Position numbers and translations under genes: made by a program. From positions 1-10,062 of the forward strand of contig CAMGAL010000053.1 in NCBI GenBank assembly GCA_946007445.1: DNA of 10,062 bases, written 5' to 3'. The DNA is from an uncultured Mediterranea sp. (GTDB lineage Bacteria > Bacteroidota > Bacteroidia > Bacteroidales > Bacteroidaceae). Of this stretch, positions 1-7,354 are shown one piece after another. How positions within the stretch are numbered: position 1 is the first letter of the stretch; each line of letters begins with the position of its first letter. The notes beneath the pieces are model-generated. The model had not been told where the DNA came from and made no database searches. It saw nothing but the letters and a program-made list of their open reading frames with translations.

Positions 1-1207
1 GGGCTTCGTCGCCAAGCAGGCAGAGCATGCTGGCGTAGTAGCCCTCTTCGGCGATGCGTGGAGGCTGCTGATGTCGGATGACAGCTTCCACAAAGGCGTC
101 TATCAGCAGCGACGAGCCGTCTGTCTTGGGCTTTTCCCCCAAGATATACTCTCCTGTGTTCTTTTGAGCCGTCTCAGGTGCCCAGCTGGTTCCTGCGAAG
201 GGCAGGGCATCGAAGAGGTCGTTCTCCCATTGGTTGACTAGTTGCAGGAAGGCAGGGGCAGGCTCTATCTCTTCGAAGTAGAATTTGCCTTTCTCCGGTT
301 CAACGGTACCTTTACTACCTAGTATCTGCTCTTCAAGTCCGTAGAATTTGTTGGAGATGACGGAATCGAAGGTCATCTTCACACCGTCATCAAAAGTATA
401 GATGGTGCTGACGTTGTCATACACCTCACGTCCGTCCTTCCAATAGGTGATGGCTCCGTGTCCCATGACCGTTTCAGGTAGTTTCTTGAGTGCCCAGCTG
501 CCTATTTGCAGCTGATGGCAGGCCAGTTCGGTCATCAGGCCTTTGGAGTGCTGACGGTAGAGCCTCCAGTTGATTTGCCGCTCTAGCTCCGGACTGGGCA
601 CGGGACGCCTCCAGTCGGCATTGCGATTCCAATAGGTGTGGATGGCGGCTATCTGCCCGAAGGTGCCAGCATGCACCATCTCCATCACCTTGAGGTAGCG
701 AGGATCGAAGAGACGTTGCTGTCCAGTGAAAAAAATGCGGCCTGTGGCACGATGCTTCTGGTAGATGCGATGACACTCTTCCATGGTGAGTCCGATGGAC
801 TTTTCGCAAAATACCTGCTTGCCGGCATCCATGGCATCCAGTACCATCTGGCAATGGGTGTCCAGCGGGGTCGTGATGAGTACTGCATCTACCTCTCTAT
901 TCTCCAGTAGGTGTCTGTAGTCGCTATATTCTTGGGCTTTCGGTGCTATCTTCAGGGCCTTCTCGATAGAGGGCGCGTAGATGTCGCACAGGGCTACTAT
1001 CTGGGCTTTCGGATTGCGATCTAGAAATCGCATCAAGAATCGCCCGCGCGAACCCGGGCCAATGATGCCTACACGGCACCTCTCTGCCTGCGTTTCCCGA
1101 ACTTCGGCAAACGCAGAGAGCCACGGACTGGTGGCAATCAGGGCACCGGCTCCTAGAAAACCCAGATTTCGCAGAAACTCCCGGCGATTGATATATGAAT
1201 CTTTCAT
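1..1207 (-). CDS. Tat-exported Gfo/Idh/MocA-family oxidoreductase-like protein (C-terminus cut by window edge)
   Basis: Reading the minus strand from the ATG at 1207-1205 gives 402 codons without a stop, running off the left edge. The N-terminus has a twin-arginine signal: NRREFLRN (R8 R9), a hydrophobic stretch to about residue 33, and a likely cleavage after AFA (34). A Rossmann nucleotide-binding fold follows, with GxGxxG seen as GPGSRG (50-55) and an acidic residue after the second strand (VALCD, D75). The usual EKP motif of the family reads EKS here (135-137). The C-terminal domain carries INWRLY (212-217) and MTELACHQ (225-232), whose His231 matches the family's catalytic His position. 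Family members are NAD(P)-dependent sugar dehydrogenases, and one branch (GH109) is an NAD-using glycosidase. Usual length is about 430-460 aa, so perhaps 30-50 residues are missing. It lies next to a PUL, so action on a released sugar in the periplasm is inferred; the substrate is unknown. Confidence 0.9.
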   Translation of the reverse strand, partial: MKDSYINRREFLRNLGFLGAGALIATSPWLSAFAEVRETQAERCRVGIIGPGSRGRFLMRFLDRNPKAQIVALCDIYAPSIEKALKIAPKAQEYSDYRHLLENREVDAVLITTPLDTHCQMVLDAMDAGKQVFCEKSIGLTMEECHRIYQKHRATGRIFFTGQQRLFDPRYLKVMEMVHAGTFGQIAAIHTYWNRNADWRRPVPSPELERQINWRLYRQHSKGLMTELACHQLQIGSWALKKLPETVMGHGAITYWKDGREVYDNVSTIYTFDDGVKMTFDSVISNKFYGLEEQILGSKGTVEPEKGKFYFEEIEPAPAFLQLVNQWENDLFDALPFAGTSWAPETAQKNTGEYILGEKPKTDGSSLLIDAFVEAVIRHQQPPRIAEEGYYASMLCLLGDEA

Positions 1208-1242
1208 GATGTAGATAGATAAGTGTTTTATTTTATTAGTTG

Positions 1243-1250
1243 CAAAAGTA
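1243..1250 (-). promoter_or_regulatory. Bacteroides-type -7 promoter box for the oxidoreductase gene
   Basis: The minus strand reads TACTTTTG here, an exact match to the Bacteroidota -7 consensus TAnnTTTG. It ends 35 bases before the ATG at 1207, a suitable distance for a short leader. I see no clear TTTG at the expected -33 spacing; the nearest (1286-1289) is too far. The 109-bp gap between the HTCS stop and this gene therefore probably holds a separate promoter. The region before the ATG has an ATCTATC run and no Shine-Dalgarno sequence. Confidence 0.5.
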
Positions 1251-1316
1251 GGGCTTTAACGCCAGTAGGCATAGCAGAAATGAGCCAAATGCTGCAATAA
1301 AACCGTCATTGCTCCT

Positions 1317-3623
1317 CTATTTGGCTGTGGCAAACTCCTTGGGTAGCACACCAAATTGCTTTTGGAAGCACTTGGTGAAGTACGAAGGTGTGTTGAATCC
1401 CGTCATGTAGCAGACCTCGTTGATGCGGCATCCTCCCTCCTTGATGAGCTGGGCGGCTTTCTTCAGTCTGACCAGCCTGATGTAGTCGTTGGGCGTCATG
1501 TCCAGCAGTCCCTTTATCTTGCGGTTCAGACTGGAGCGACTCATGTGGAGTTGTTCGGCCATGGTGTCAAGGCTGAAGTCGGAGTTCTGCATATTCTCCG
1601 TGATGACTTCTTTGAGCGTCTTGAGGAACTCTTCGTCCGCCTTCGTCAGGGCTACGGTATGGGTGGAGACGAACGGAGAGTGGGCGAAGGCGTTACGCAG
1701 TTTCTCTCGATTGCTCATCAGGTTGTCTATGCTGACCCTGAGATGTTCCACGGAGAAAGGTTTTTCGATATAGGCATCGGCTCCCAACTTCAAGCCTTCG
1801 ATGCGGGCTTGCAGGGTGGTCTTCGCCGTGAGCAGGAGGACAGGGATATGGCTATAGTCGGTCTCACTCTTGACGTGCTGGCACAATTCGAGGCCATTCA
1901 TGTGGGGCATCATGATGTCGGAGATAATCAGGTGGATGGTCTGCTCCTTCAGTACGTCCAGTGCCTTCAGACCGTCACTTGCCGTGAATACCTGATAGTG
2001 CTCTGCCAGTTGGCGCACGAGGAAGGCCTGCATGTCGGGGTTGTCCTCCACGACGAGCAGGCTGTAGCGGTGCCGCTGGTCGGAGTCGCTTTCCCCCTCC
2101 TCAGTCTGGAGCTCGTGGGCGATCTCCTCCGTATTGTCACTTCCCTCTGACACGGTCTGCTCGATGCTGATGGTGTCCGGATGGGAGGCTGGCAGTTGTA
2201 GCACAAAGCAGTTGTCTGCTGCTTGAGGGTCCATTTGCAGGGTGCCCTCGTGGAGTTCGGCCAGCGATCGTGCCAGAGCCAGTCCGATGCCTGTGCCGGT
2301 GGTGTGGCTGTCAGCAGTTTCGTTGTATCGGGTGAAGGGCTTGAAGATTTCCTCTTGCATGGAGGGCGGCACCAAGGGGCCGTCGTTGTGCACTTCCAGA
2401 CGGAACATTTCCCCCTCATGGGTGAGGAGGATGCGGATATAGCTGTCGCTGTACTTGATGGCATTGGTGATGAGGTTGCTGATAATCTTGGTCAGTCCCT
2501 CCTTGTCTACTGAGGCTTGCAGCGACTCGGGCAGCTCCACACTGAAGTGCTTTCCCTGCTGCTCGGCCTGCGGGCTGAAACGCTTGCAGATGTGCCGGAG
2601 GAGCTGCACAAGGTCCTGCTGCACGAAGTTAAGCTTGAAGCCGTGAACCTCCGTCTTGCGGAAGTCCAGCAACTGGTTTACTAGCACGAGCAACCTGTTG
2701 GTGTTCAGGTCCATGATTTCCAGGTCTTCCTTCATCTTGCCCGGCAGGTGGGGCTGCGAGAGCACATTTTCCAGGGGGCTTTTGATGAGCGTAAGTGGAG
2801 TGCGTATCTCGTGGGCCACGTTCGTGAAGAACTCTATCTTGGCCGTGTATAGCTCTCGTTCCTTCTCGTGCTCCAACTGCTCCATGGCGCGCCGGTGGCG
2901 CCCCTGGCTCTTGCGCCGCACCACCATCACCCCGTAGCTGCCTGCCCCACAGAGCAGCAGGGCATAGGCCAGATAGGCCCAAAGGGTGCGGTAGAAGGGG
3001 GGCAGGATGCGGATGCTCAAGATGCGCTCGTTGGCGCTCTCCTGTCCGTCGCTGTTGACACCCTTCACGTGTAGGCGGTAGCGGCCGGGAGGAAGGTTGG
3101 CATAGGTGATGTTGGTAGCGCTGGGCTGCTCGTTCCACTCCTTGTCATACCCATCTAGGCGATACCTGACGCGGTTCTGCAGCGGTGCCTGGTAGCTCAG
3201 CGTGGCCACCCTCACCGAGAAGGAGTTGTGGTGCGCCTTCAGCGAGAGGTCCTCCAGGAAGACGATGCTCTGCTTCAGGGGAGACTCCGGCATGTGGGGC
3301 GTCACCTGCTTGTTGTTCTGGTAGAAGAGGGTCTGGGCAACGGTGGGCTGGAACCGGTTTTCGACAAACGTTGCTGGACGGAACACCACGAATCCGTCTA
3401 TGCTTCCTACGTAGATTCGACCCTGTCTGTCTGCATAGCCGGACTGGAAGTTGAATTGGTTATTCAACAGGCCGTTGGCTGTGGTGTAGCGATGGTGGCT
3501 GTTGCTGGAGGGATGGTAGCAGACGAGTCCATTGTTTGTGGAGCACCATAGGTCTCCCCGTGTGTCCTCCATCATACGGTAGACGATGTTACCCTCCACA
3601 CCCAACAGGGTGTCGCATCGCAT
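1317..3623 (-). CDS. Hybrid two-component system (HTCS), downstream part: propeller end, Y_Y_Y, kinase, receiver, AraC HTH
   Basis: This 768-residue frame is the rear part of an HTCS, a one-protein glycan sensor and transcription factor typical of Bacteroidota PULs. In order: two or three last propeller repeats (about 1-85), a Y_Y_Y Ig-like domain (about 130-205, RLDGYDKEW), one membrane segment (about 210-235), and HisKA with the H-box NVAHEIRTPLT (H271). HATPase follows, with the N-box ISNLITNAIKYS (381-392) and G-box GTGIGLAL (443-450). The receiver domain has EDN (526-528), phospho-acceptor D569 in SDIMMP and K621, and the protein ends in an AraC-type HTH (about 675-768). All key catalytic residues are present. 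The ATG at 3623 is only the first Met after an in-frame TAA at 3701-3699; the frame continues upstream into the sensor part, so this was one 1,328-residue protein. If translated alone it would lack the signal peptide and most of the sensor. TAG stop at 1319-1317. Confidence 0.9.
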   Translation of the reverse strand: MRCDTLLGVEGNIVYRMMEDTRGDLWCSTNNGLVCYHPSSNSHHRYTTANGLLNNQFNFQSGYADRQGRIYVGSIDGFVVFRPATFVENRFQPTVAQTLFYQNNKQVTPHMPESPLKQSIVFLEDLSLKAHHNSFSVRVATLSYQAPLQNRVRYRLDGYDKEWNEQPSATNITYANLPPGRYRLHVKGVNSDGQESANERILSIRILPPFYRTLWAYLAYALLLCGAGSYGVMVVRRKSQGRHRRAMEQLEHEKERELYTAKIEFFTNVAHEIRTPLTLIKSPLENVLSQPHLPGKMKEDLEIMDLNTNRLLVLVNQLLDFRKTEVHGFKLNFVQQDLVQLLRHICKRFSPQAEQQGKHFSVELPESLQASVDKEGLTKIISNLITNAIKYSDSYIRILLTHEGEMFRLEVHNDGPLVPPSMQEEIFKPFTRYNETADSHTTGTGIGLALARSLAELHEGTLQMDPQAADNCFVLQLPASHPDTISIEQTVSEGSDNTEEIAHELQTEEGESDSDQRHRYSLLVVEDNPDMQAFLVRQLAEHYQVFTASDGLKALDVLKEQTIHLIISDIMMPHMNGLELCQHVKSETDYSHIPVLLLTAKTTLQARIEGLKLGADAYIEKPFSVEHLRVSIDNLMSNREKLRNAFAHSPFVSTHTVALTKADEEFLKTLKEVITENMQNSDFSLDTMAEQLHMSRSSLNRKIKGLLDMTPNDYIRLVRLKKAAQLIKEGGCRINEVCYMTGFNTPSYFTKCFQKQFGVLPKEFATAK

Positions 3624-3698
3624 GAAGTCATCACTCTCTGGCCGGTAGCGGCAGACGCCCTCGCCCAGCGTCAGGAGCCAGCGCTCCCGGTCTGAGTG
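3624..3698 (-). pseudogene. HTCS linker codons between the internal TAA and the first downstream Met
   Basis: These 25 codons are in the same frame as both HTCS parts and contain no further stop. They read HSDRERWLLTLGEGVCRYRP and a short tail, which is the back half of a two-component regulator propeller repeat (compare the downstream repeat EDTRGDLWCSTNNGLVCYHP). The front half of the same repeat (HKLIVLF) lies before the stop. One repeat is therefore split by the stop codon, which is direct evidence that the two frames belonged to a single gene. By comparison with sister repeats, the stop probably replaced a Glu codon (GAA to TAA). Confidence 0.8.
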
Positions 3699-5303
3699 TT
3701 AAAAGAGAACGATCAACTTGTGGGAGGGCAGGGCTTCATTCTGTATTCCACTGCCGGGATAGTGGTGCCAGGTGCGACTCTGAACCCGGTAGCAGTAGGC
3801 ACCGTGGGAGTAGGTGGCCAGCCAGATGTTGCCGTCGGCAGCCTCCAGTATGTGGTAGACGAACTTGTCTTGTAGCTCCGGTATGCGGTCGAAGCTGTCT
3901 GTCTGAGGGTCGTAGATGGCCAGCCCTGAGGTTGTACCCAGCCAAATATGGTTCTGCGACGTGCGGCAGATGGAGAAGATGTCGTTGGCTGGCAAGGTAT
4001 TGTCAGCCTCCCCTTTTTGGTAATGCTTCAAGTGGTTCGTACGTAGGTCGAGGCGGTAGAGCCCGTGGCTGAAGGAACCCACCCAGAGTGTCTGCCCCTC
4101 CACGCAGATGCCATGGATATTATGGGGAAGACGATCCGGCAACCAGGGCATCAGTTGCTTGGTGACAGGGTCAAAACGGAACAAACCTTTGTCCTCGGTG
4201 CCTATCCAGAGCGTGCCGTCGCCAGCTGGCACGATTTCCCTCACCCGCCGGCCCATCTCGCTGCACCCCTCGTGGGGATAATACTTCTCGAAGTAGCTCC
4301 AGGGGTAGGGGGTGTAGTTCACTCCTCCGAAGTAAGAACCTACCCACATGCCCTGCTCGCGGTCACGGTAGATGGAGTAGATGGCATTGTCAGCCAGCGC
4401 ATAGCGGTCCTCCTGGCTGGAGGTCTGAATGTGGCTGACGCGTCCTGTGCGCAGGTTGTAGATGTAGATGCCCTCCTCCGTACCCGCCCAAAGTGTCTCG
4501 TCATCTTGAAACTGGACGGTGCGCACAAAGGCGTTCAGTAGCTTGCGGCATCGGCCTGAGGTGCGGTCCACTTCGGTCAGTCCGCGTGTCGAGGCGATAT
4601 ACATGCGGTTGTGCAGTCCCTCTACGTGCTTATAGATGATATCCCCCTTGAAGGGCTCGTTTGCTGTCGCATCGCGCAGAGGTTGCCACTCTTGGATCTT
4701 TTCCATAGGAAAGGAGTAGAGGTTGTCCCCGTAGAGCGCTATCCAGCAAGTCTCGCCATGCAGCCAGAAGTGGTTGATATTGGCATGTGGGCGGCTATGG
4801 TCTATCAGGCAGTCGGTTTGTCGGTCGGTGTGGCGGTAGCGGAAGAGCCCTTGATTCTCTACCGAAAACCAAATGTTTCCCTGTTCATCCTCCTGGATGG
4901 CAGTAATCAGGTCTTGTATCTCTGTCTGCATGGAACTGAGCTTGTTGAAGTCCGTGAAGCTGTCGCTCTGCGGATGGTAGATGTAGAGTCCGCCGTCGGT
5001 CCCCACCCAGATGTCTCCCCGTCGATCTTCGTGCAGGGCCGTGATGAAATTTCGGCCTAGTGTGGAGTTATCCTTCTTGTAGACCTTGAATCGGGTGCCT
5101 TCGTAGCGGTTCAGGCCATGCTGTGTGCCAAACCACATGAATCCCTGGCTATCCTGCAGAATCTGGAAAACGGTGTTCTGCGATAGCCCGACACGGCTAT
5201 CGATGGTACGAAAGTAGTGTCTCGTGTTCTCTTCTTGGGCCAGGCAGCTGAGGGAGCATAGCCCACAGAGAAGCAGGAGGAGACGAATGAAGGTGGAGTG
5301 CAT
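3699..5303 (-). CDS. Hybrid two-component system (HTCS), upstream part: periplasmic beta-propeller sensor, ended by in-frame TAA
   Basis: The 534-residue product starts at the ATG at 5303 with a Sec signal peptide (charged start, RLLLLLCGLCSLSCLA, likely cleavage before QEEN). It then consists of about nine two-component regulator propeller repeats, recognised by the pattern D..G..W.GT..GL..Y: FMWFGTQHGLNRY, DIWVGTDGGLYIY, NIWFSVENQGLFRY, TLWAGTEEGIYIY, TLWIGTEDKGLFRF, TLWVGSFSHGLYRL, HIWLGTTSGLAIY and NIWLATYSHGAYCY. In intact HTCS proteins two such propellers form the periplasmic sensor that binds an oligosaccharide. The frame ends with TAA at 3701-3699 inside a further repeat, while the kinase and DNA-binding part continues in the same frame beyond it. 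As read, the product would be a soluble periplasmic propeller with no way to signal. It starts 33 bp after the GH2 stop, on the same strand. Confidence 0.9.
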   Translation of the reverse strand: MHSTFIRLLLLLCGLCSLSCLAQEENTRHYFRTIDSRVGLSQNTVFQILQDSQGFMWFGTQHGLNRYEGTRFKVYKKDNSTLGRNFITALHEDRRGDIWVGTDGGLYIYHPQSDSFTDFNKLSSMQTEIQDLITAIQEDEQGNIWFSVENQGLFRYRHTDRQTDCLIDHSRPHANINHFWLHGETCWIALYGDNLYSFPMEKIQEWQPLRDATANEPFKGDIIYKHVEGLHNRMYIASTRGLTEVDRTSGRCRKLLNAFVRTVQFQDDETLWAGTEEGIYIYNLRTGRVSHIQTSSQEDRYALADNAIYSIYRDREQGMWVGSYFGGVNYTPYPWSYFEKYYPHEGCSEMGRRVREIVPAGDGTLWIGTEDKGLFRFDPVTKQLMPWLPDRLPHNIHGICVEGQTLWVGSFSHGLYRLDLRTNHLKHYQKGEADNTLPANDIFSICRTSQNHIWLGTTSGLAIYDPQTDSFDRIPELQDKFVYHILEAADGNIWLATYSHGAYCYRVQSRTWHHYPGSGIQNEALPSHKLIVLF

Positions 5304-5327
5304 GCGTTGCTTGGTATTAGTTTCTCA

Positions 5328-5356
5328 CAAAAGTACTCATTTCAGCGAACGGCAAA
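5328..5356 (-). promoter_or_regulatory. Bacteroides-type promoter for the HTCS gene
   Basis: The minus strand has TTTG (5356-5353), a 17-base spacer, then TACTTTTG (5335-5328), matching the Bacteroidota promoter pattern of a -33 TTTG and a -7 TAnnTTTG. The -7 octamer is identical to the one before the oxidoreductase gene. It begins just after the GH2 stop codon, the -33 element lies within the last GH2 codons, and the box ends 24 bases before the HTCS ATG. This suggests the regulator can be transcribed independently of GH2, as expected for a sensor that must exist before induction. Start sites were not measured. Confidence 0.5.
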
Positions 5357-7154
5357 GACGTTCGTTGACTTCTTTAACACGTTTTGTATTTAATTTCATC
5401 ACTTTCCGGTCGTAGGTCATCAGACCGTTCACCTCTACCTCTACGTCAGTGGTCTGTGTGTAGACCGCTGCCGAGTACCCTTTGGGGATGAGATTCAGCA
5501 GCATGTTTGCATACTTCACATACTCATCAGTAGCCTCTTCGGACGAACGGAACTGCACGTAGCCCCAGTTGCGGTCTGGTTCCCAAAGATGTTCATTCAG
5601 CACTAGGCCTATTCCACCAAATTCACCCAGCACCGTGGCGCGTCCGGCATCGTACATCTCCAGCGTAGGTTGTGGATAGTGATGGATGTCTAACATGTCA
5701 CCGCAGGGGTAGTGGTTTCCACCACTAGCGGGGTTCACCAAGCGTGAGGGGTCGTACTGTTTGGTCCATGCTACGATTTCCGGAGTCTTGAACTGTCCCC
5801 AGGCTTCATTGAAAGGCACCCAGGTGCCGATGCAGGGATGGGAATATAGGCAGTCTATAATCTCTTTCCACTCCTTGCGATAGTACGATTCCGACTGGGG
5901 GGTACGTTGTCTTTCGGTGCCGTTGAAGTAGTTGAAGCGCTGCCATTCGGGATTGCGGTCGCCGCTGGGCATGTCTTGCCAAACGATGATACCTTCCTGG
6001 TCGCAGTAGGTGTACCATCGGGCTGGCTCTACCTTGATGTGTTTTCGTATCATGTTGAATCCCAGTTTTTTTGTCTGGACTATGTCGTACCTCAGGGCTT
6101 CGTCGGTGGGAGCGGTGTAGAGGCCGTCGGGCCACCACCCTTGATCCAACGGGCCATACTGGAACAGTGCCTGATTGTTCAGCTCGATGCGGACAATGCC
6201 CTCCTTGTCGCGCCGGGTGGAGAATTTACGCATGGCTGCATAGCTATCCACCTCGTCCACCACCTTGTGGTCTCTCTTCAAAGCAACCTTCAGGGTGTAG
6301 AGGAAGGGTGAATCCGGACTCCATAGCTTGGCAGATGAAGGCATCTCCACCACTAAAGGTTGGGCATTGATGCTCTGACTGGATGCTATCAGCTGGGTGC
6401 CGTCGTATACTTTCGCTTCCAGTAGGTCGTTCGAGCCAGGGTTTGTGGTTTGCACGTCTATCTTCAACAGGTGCCGGTCGATGTCGGGTGTGATGCGCAG
6501 ATGCTCGATGTGGGCAGAGTGGACAGGTTCCATCCAGACCGTTTGCCAGATACCCGAGACGGGCGTGTACCAGATGCCGCTTGGCCGACTGACCTGCTTG
6601 CCTCGGGGTTGTGGACCTTTGTCCGTAGGGTCCCACACCCTGACGCGCAAGCTATTTTCGCCCTTGATACGCAGAGCAGCTGTGATATCGAAATGGAAGG
6701 GGGTGAATCCACCCGTGTGGCTACCCACCTTGATGTCGTTTACCCAGACCTCGGTCTGCCAGTCCACTGCTCCGAAGTGCAGCAACACCTGTCGGTTCTG
6801 CCAGCCCGTAGGCAGTGTGAAACGTCGCTGATACACCAGTTCCTGCTTTTCGCTGATTCTCTTGCCTACACCCGAAAGGGCAGACTCTACAGCGAACGGG
6901 ACCAGAATCTCTCCATCCGGCTCTGTCGGCGTGGGTGCATCCTTCTCTATGATGGCATACTGCCACAGTCCGTTCAGGTTCTTCCACTCCTTGCGTGCCA
7001 TCTGTGGACGCGGATACTCGGGCAGCACGTTCGAGGGATCCACCTGCGTAGCCCATTCAGTCTTCATTTTGTTACCTACAGGTTGCCATTGGGCCCATCC
7101 TGTGGCGGACGACAACAGCAGCAAGGCTGCCATCCATTTATTTCTTCTTTTCAT
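5337..7154 (-). CDS. Secreted glycoside hydrolase family 2 (GH2) exo-enzyme, substrate unknown
   Basis: This 605-residue protein has a Sec signal peptide (MKRRNKWMAALLLLSSATGWA, likely cleavage before Q22) and no lipobox, so it is probably periplasmic or secreted. Domains: GH2 N-terminal sugar-binding jelly roll (about 50-210, including RRFTLP, VWVND and SGIWQTVW), GH2 Ig-like sandwich (about 212-310), and a TIM barrel (about 325-600). Catalytic candidates are acid/base Glu450 in PFNEAWG and nucleophile Glu511 in LGEFGG; RKHIKVEP (370-377) and CDQEGIIVWQDMP (384-396) are typical barrel segments. GH2 enzymes are retaining exo-glycosidases (beta-galactosidase, beta-glucuronidase, beta-mannosidase, some arabinopyranosidases). 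The QGWWPDGLY segment (338-346) suggests a subfamily distinct from classical LacZ. The protein is short, ending at the barrel without C-terminal domains. The family call is firm; the substrate cannot be assigned. ATG at 7154, TGA at 5339-5337. Confidence 0.93.
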   Translation of the reverse strand: MKRRNKWMAALLLLSSATGWAQWQPVGNKMKTEWATQVDPSNVLPEYPRPQMARKEWKNLNGLWQYAIIEKDAPTPTEPDGEILVPFAVESALSGVGKRISEKQELVYQRRFTLPTGWQNRQVLLHFGAVDWQTEVWVNDIKVGSHTGGFTPFHFDITAALRIKGENSLRVRVWDPTDKGPQPRGKQVSRPSGIWYTPVSGIWQTVWMEPVHSAHIEHLRITPDIDRHLLKIDVQTTNPGSNDLLEAKVYDGTQLIASSQSINAQPLVVEMPSSAKLWSPDSPFLYTLKVALKRDHKVVDEVDSYAAMRKFSTRRDKEGIVRIELNNQALFQYGPLDQGWWPDGLYTAPTDEALRYDIVQTKKLGFNMIRKHIKVEPARWYTYCDQEGIIVWQDMPSGDRNPEWQRFNYFNGTERQRTPQSESYYRKEWKEIIDCLYSHPCIGTWVPFNEAWGQFKTPEIVAWTKQYDPSRLVNPASGGNHYPCGDMLDIHHYPQPTLEMYDAGRATVLGEFGGIGLVLNEHLWEPDRNWGYVQFRSSEEATDEYVKYANMLLNLIPKGYSAAVYTQTTDVEVEVNGLMTYDRKVMKLNTKRVKEVNERLCRSLK

Positions 7155-7200
7155 GACTATTTATGTTTTTCGTTTCTACATAATAATAATTGTTCATTTG

Positions 7201-7208
7201 CAAAATTA
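7201..7208 (-). promoter_or_regulatory. Bacteroides-type -7 promoter box for the GH2 gene
   Basis: The minus strand reads TAATTTTG, a full match to TAnnTTTG, ending 46 bases before the GH2 ATG at 7154. It lies in the 200-bp gap after the SusD-gene terminator, so GH2 would be a transcription unit separate from SusC/SusD. No good -33 TTTG is present at normal spacing; instead two short dyads occupy that region (7213-7234), which would suit an activated rather than constitutive promoter. The leader is A/T-rich and has no Shine-Dalgarno sequence. Confidence 0.5.
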
Positions 7209-7212
7209 TGCC

Positions 7213-7234
7213 ATTCCAACGGAATTCTATAGAA
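7213..7234. promoter_or_regulatory. Two adjoining dyads upstream of the GH2 -7 box (possible operator)
   Basis: The plus strand shows ATTCC-AAC-GGAAT (7213-7225) followed at once by the perfect palindrome TTCTATAGAA (7225-7234), the two sharing one base. They sit 4 to 26 bases upstream of the -7 box, where an activator or repressor would bind. Either dyad alone could arise by chance; their side-by-side position in the -33 region is the reason for listing them. No binding protein can be named. Confidence 0.25.
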
Positions 7235-7306
7235 CAAGCCATTCATAGATTAGCAGAATTGGTGCAAATGCATGTATAGGGCCTTAGAAGGTGACGCTGA
7301 TAGCAG

Positions 7307-7333
7307 AAAAGGAGGCCCGTCAAGGACCTCCTT
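7307..7333 (-). terminator. Rho-independent terminator after the SusD-like gene
   Basis: Read on the minus strand, AAGGAGGTCC (7333-7324), loop TTGAC, then GGGCCTCCTT (7318-7309) form a 10-bp stem with one T-G wobble. The stem runs into TTTT (7310-7307). It begins 21 bases after the TAG (7357-7355) that closes the full-length SusD frame. It marks the end of the SusC-SusD transcript and separates it from GH2. Its position just behind the original SusD stop supports that stop, not the internal TGA, as the true gene end. Confidence 0.85.
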
Positions 7334-7354
7334 CACTTAATCAACCATTGTCTT

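Noticed and set aside
1294..1312. GCAAT...ATTGC dyad after the HTCS stop as a terminator
   Set aside because: Only 5 bp of A/T-rich stem, a 9-base loop and no following T-run; too weak to call.
1356..2150. Plus-strand open frame of 264 codons opposite the HTCS receiver and HTH region
   Set aside because: Fully antisense to conserved kinase/receiver/AraC coding sequence, with no recognisable domain; the same applies to the other plus-strand frames at 4065-4541 and 4611-5060.
3690..3710. Frameshift as the cause of the HTCS split
   Set aside because: Codon phase is identical before and after the stop (5303, 3701 and 3623 are all first bases of codons in one frame), so no indel is involved.
6450..7232. 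Long plus-strand open frame (260 codons) covering the GH2 gene start and part of the intergenic gap
   Set aside because: It is antisense to a clearly recognised GH2 gene, its translation shows no domain or sensible composition, and it overlaps the promoter region; a shadow of G+C-rich codon use.
7195..7270. Inverted pair CATTTGCA / TGCAAATG as an invertible-promoter recombination site
   Set aside because: Only 8 bases, 60 bases apart, expected by chance at an appreciable rate in a 200-bp A/T-rich gap, and no recombinase gene is present.
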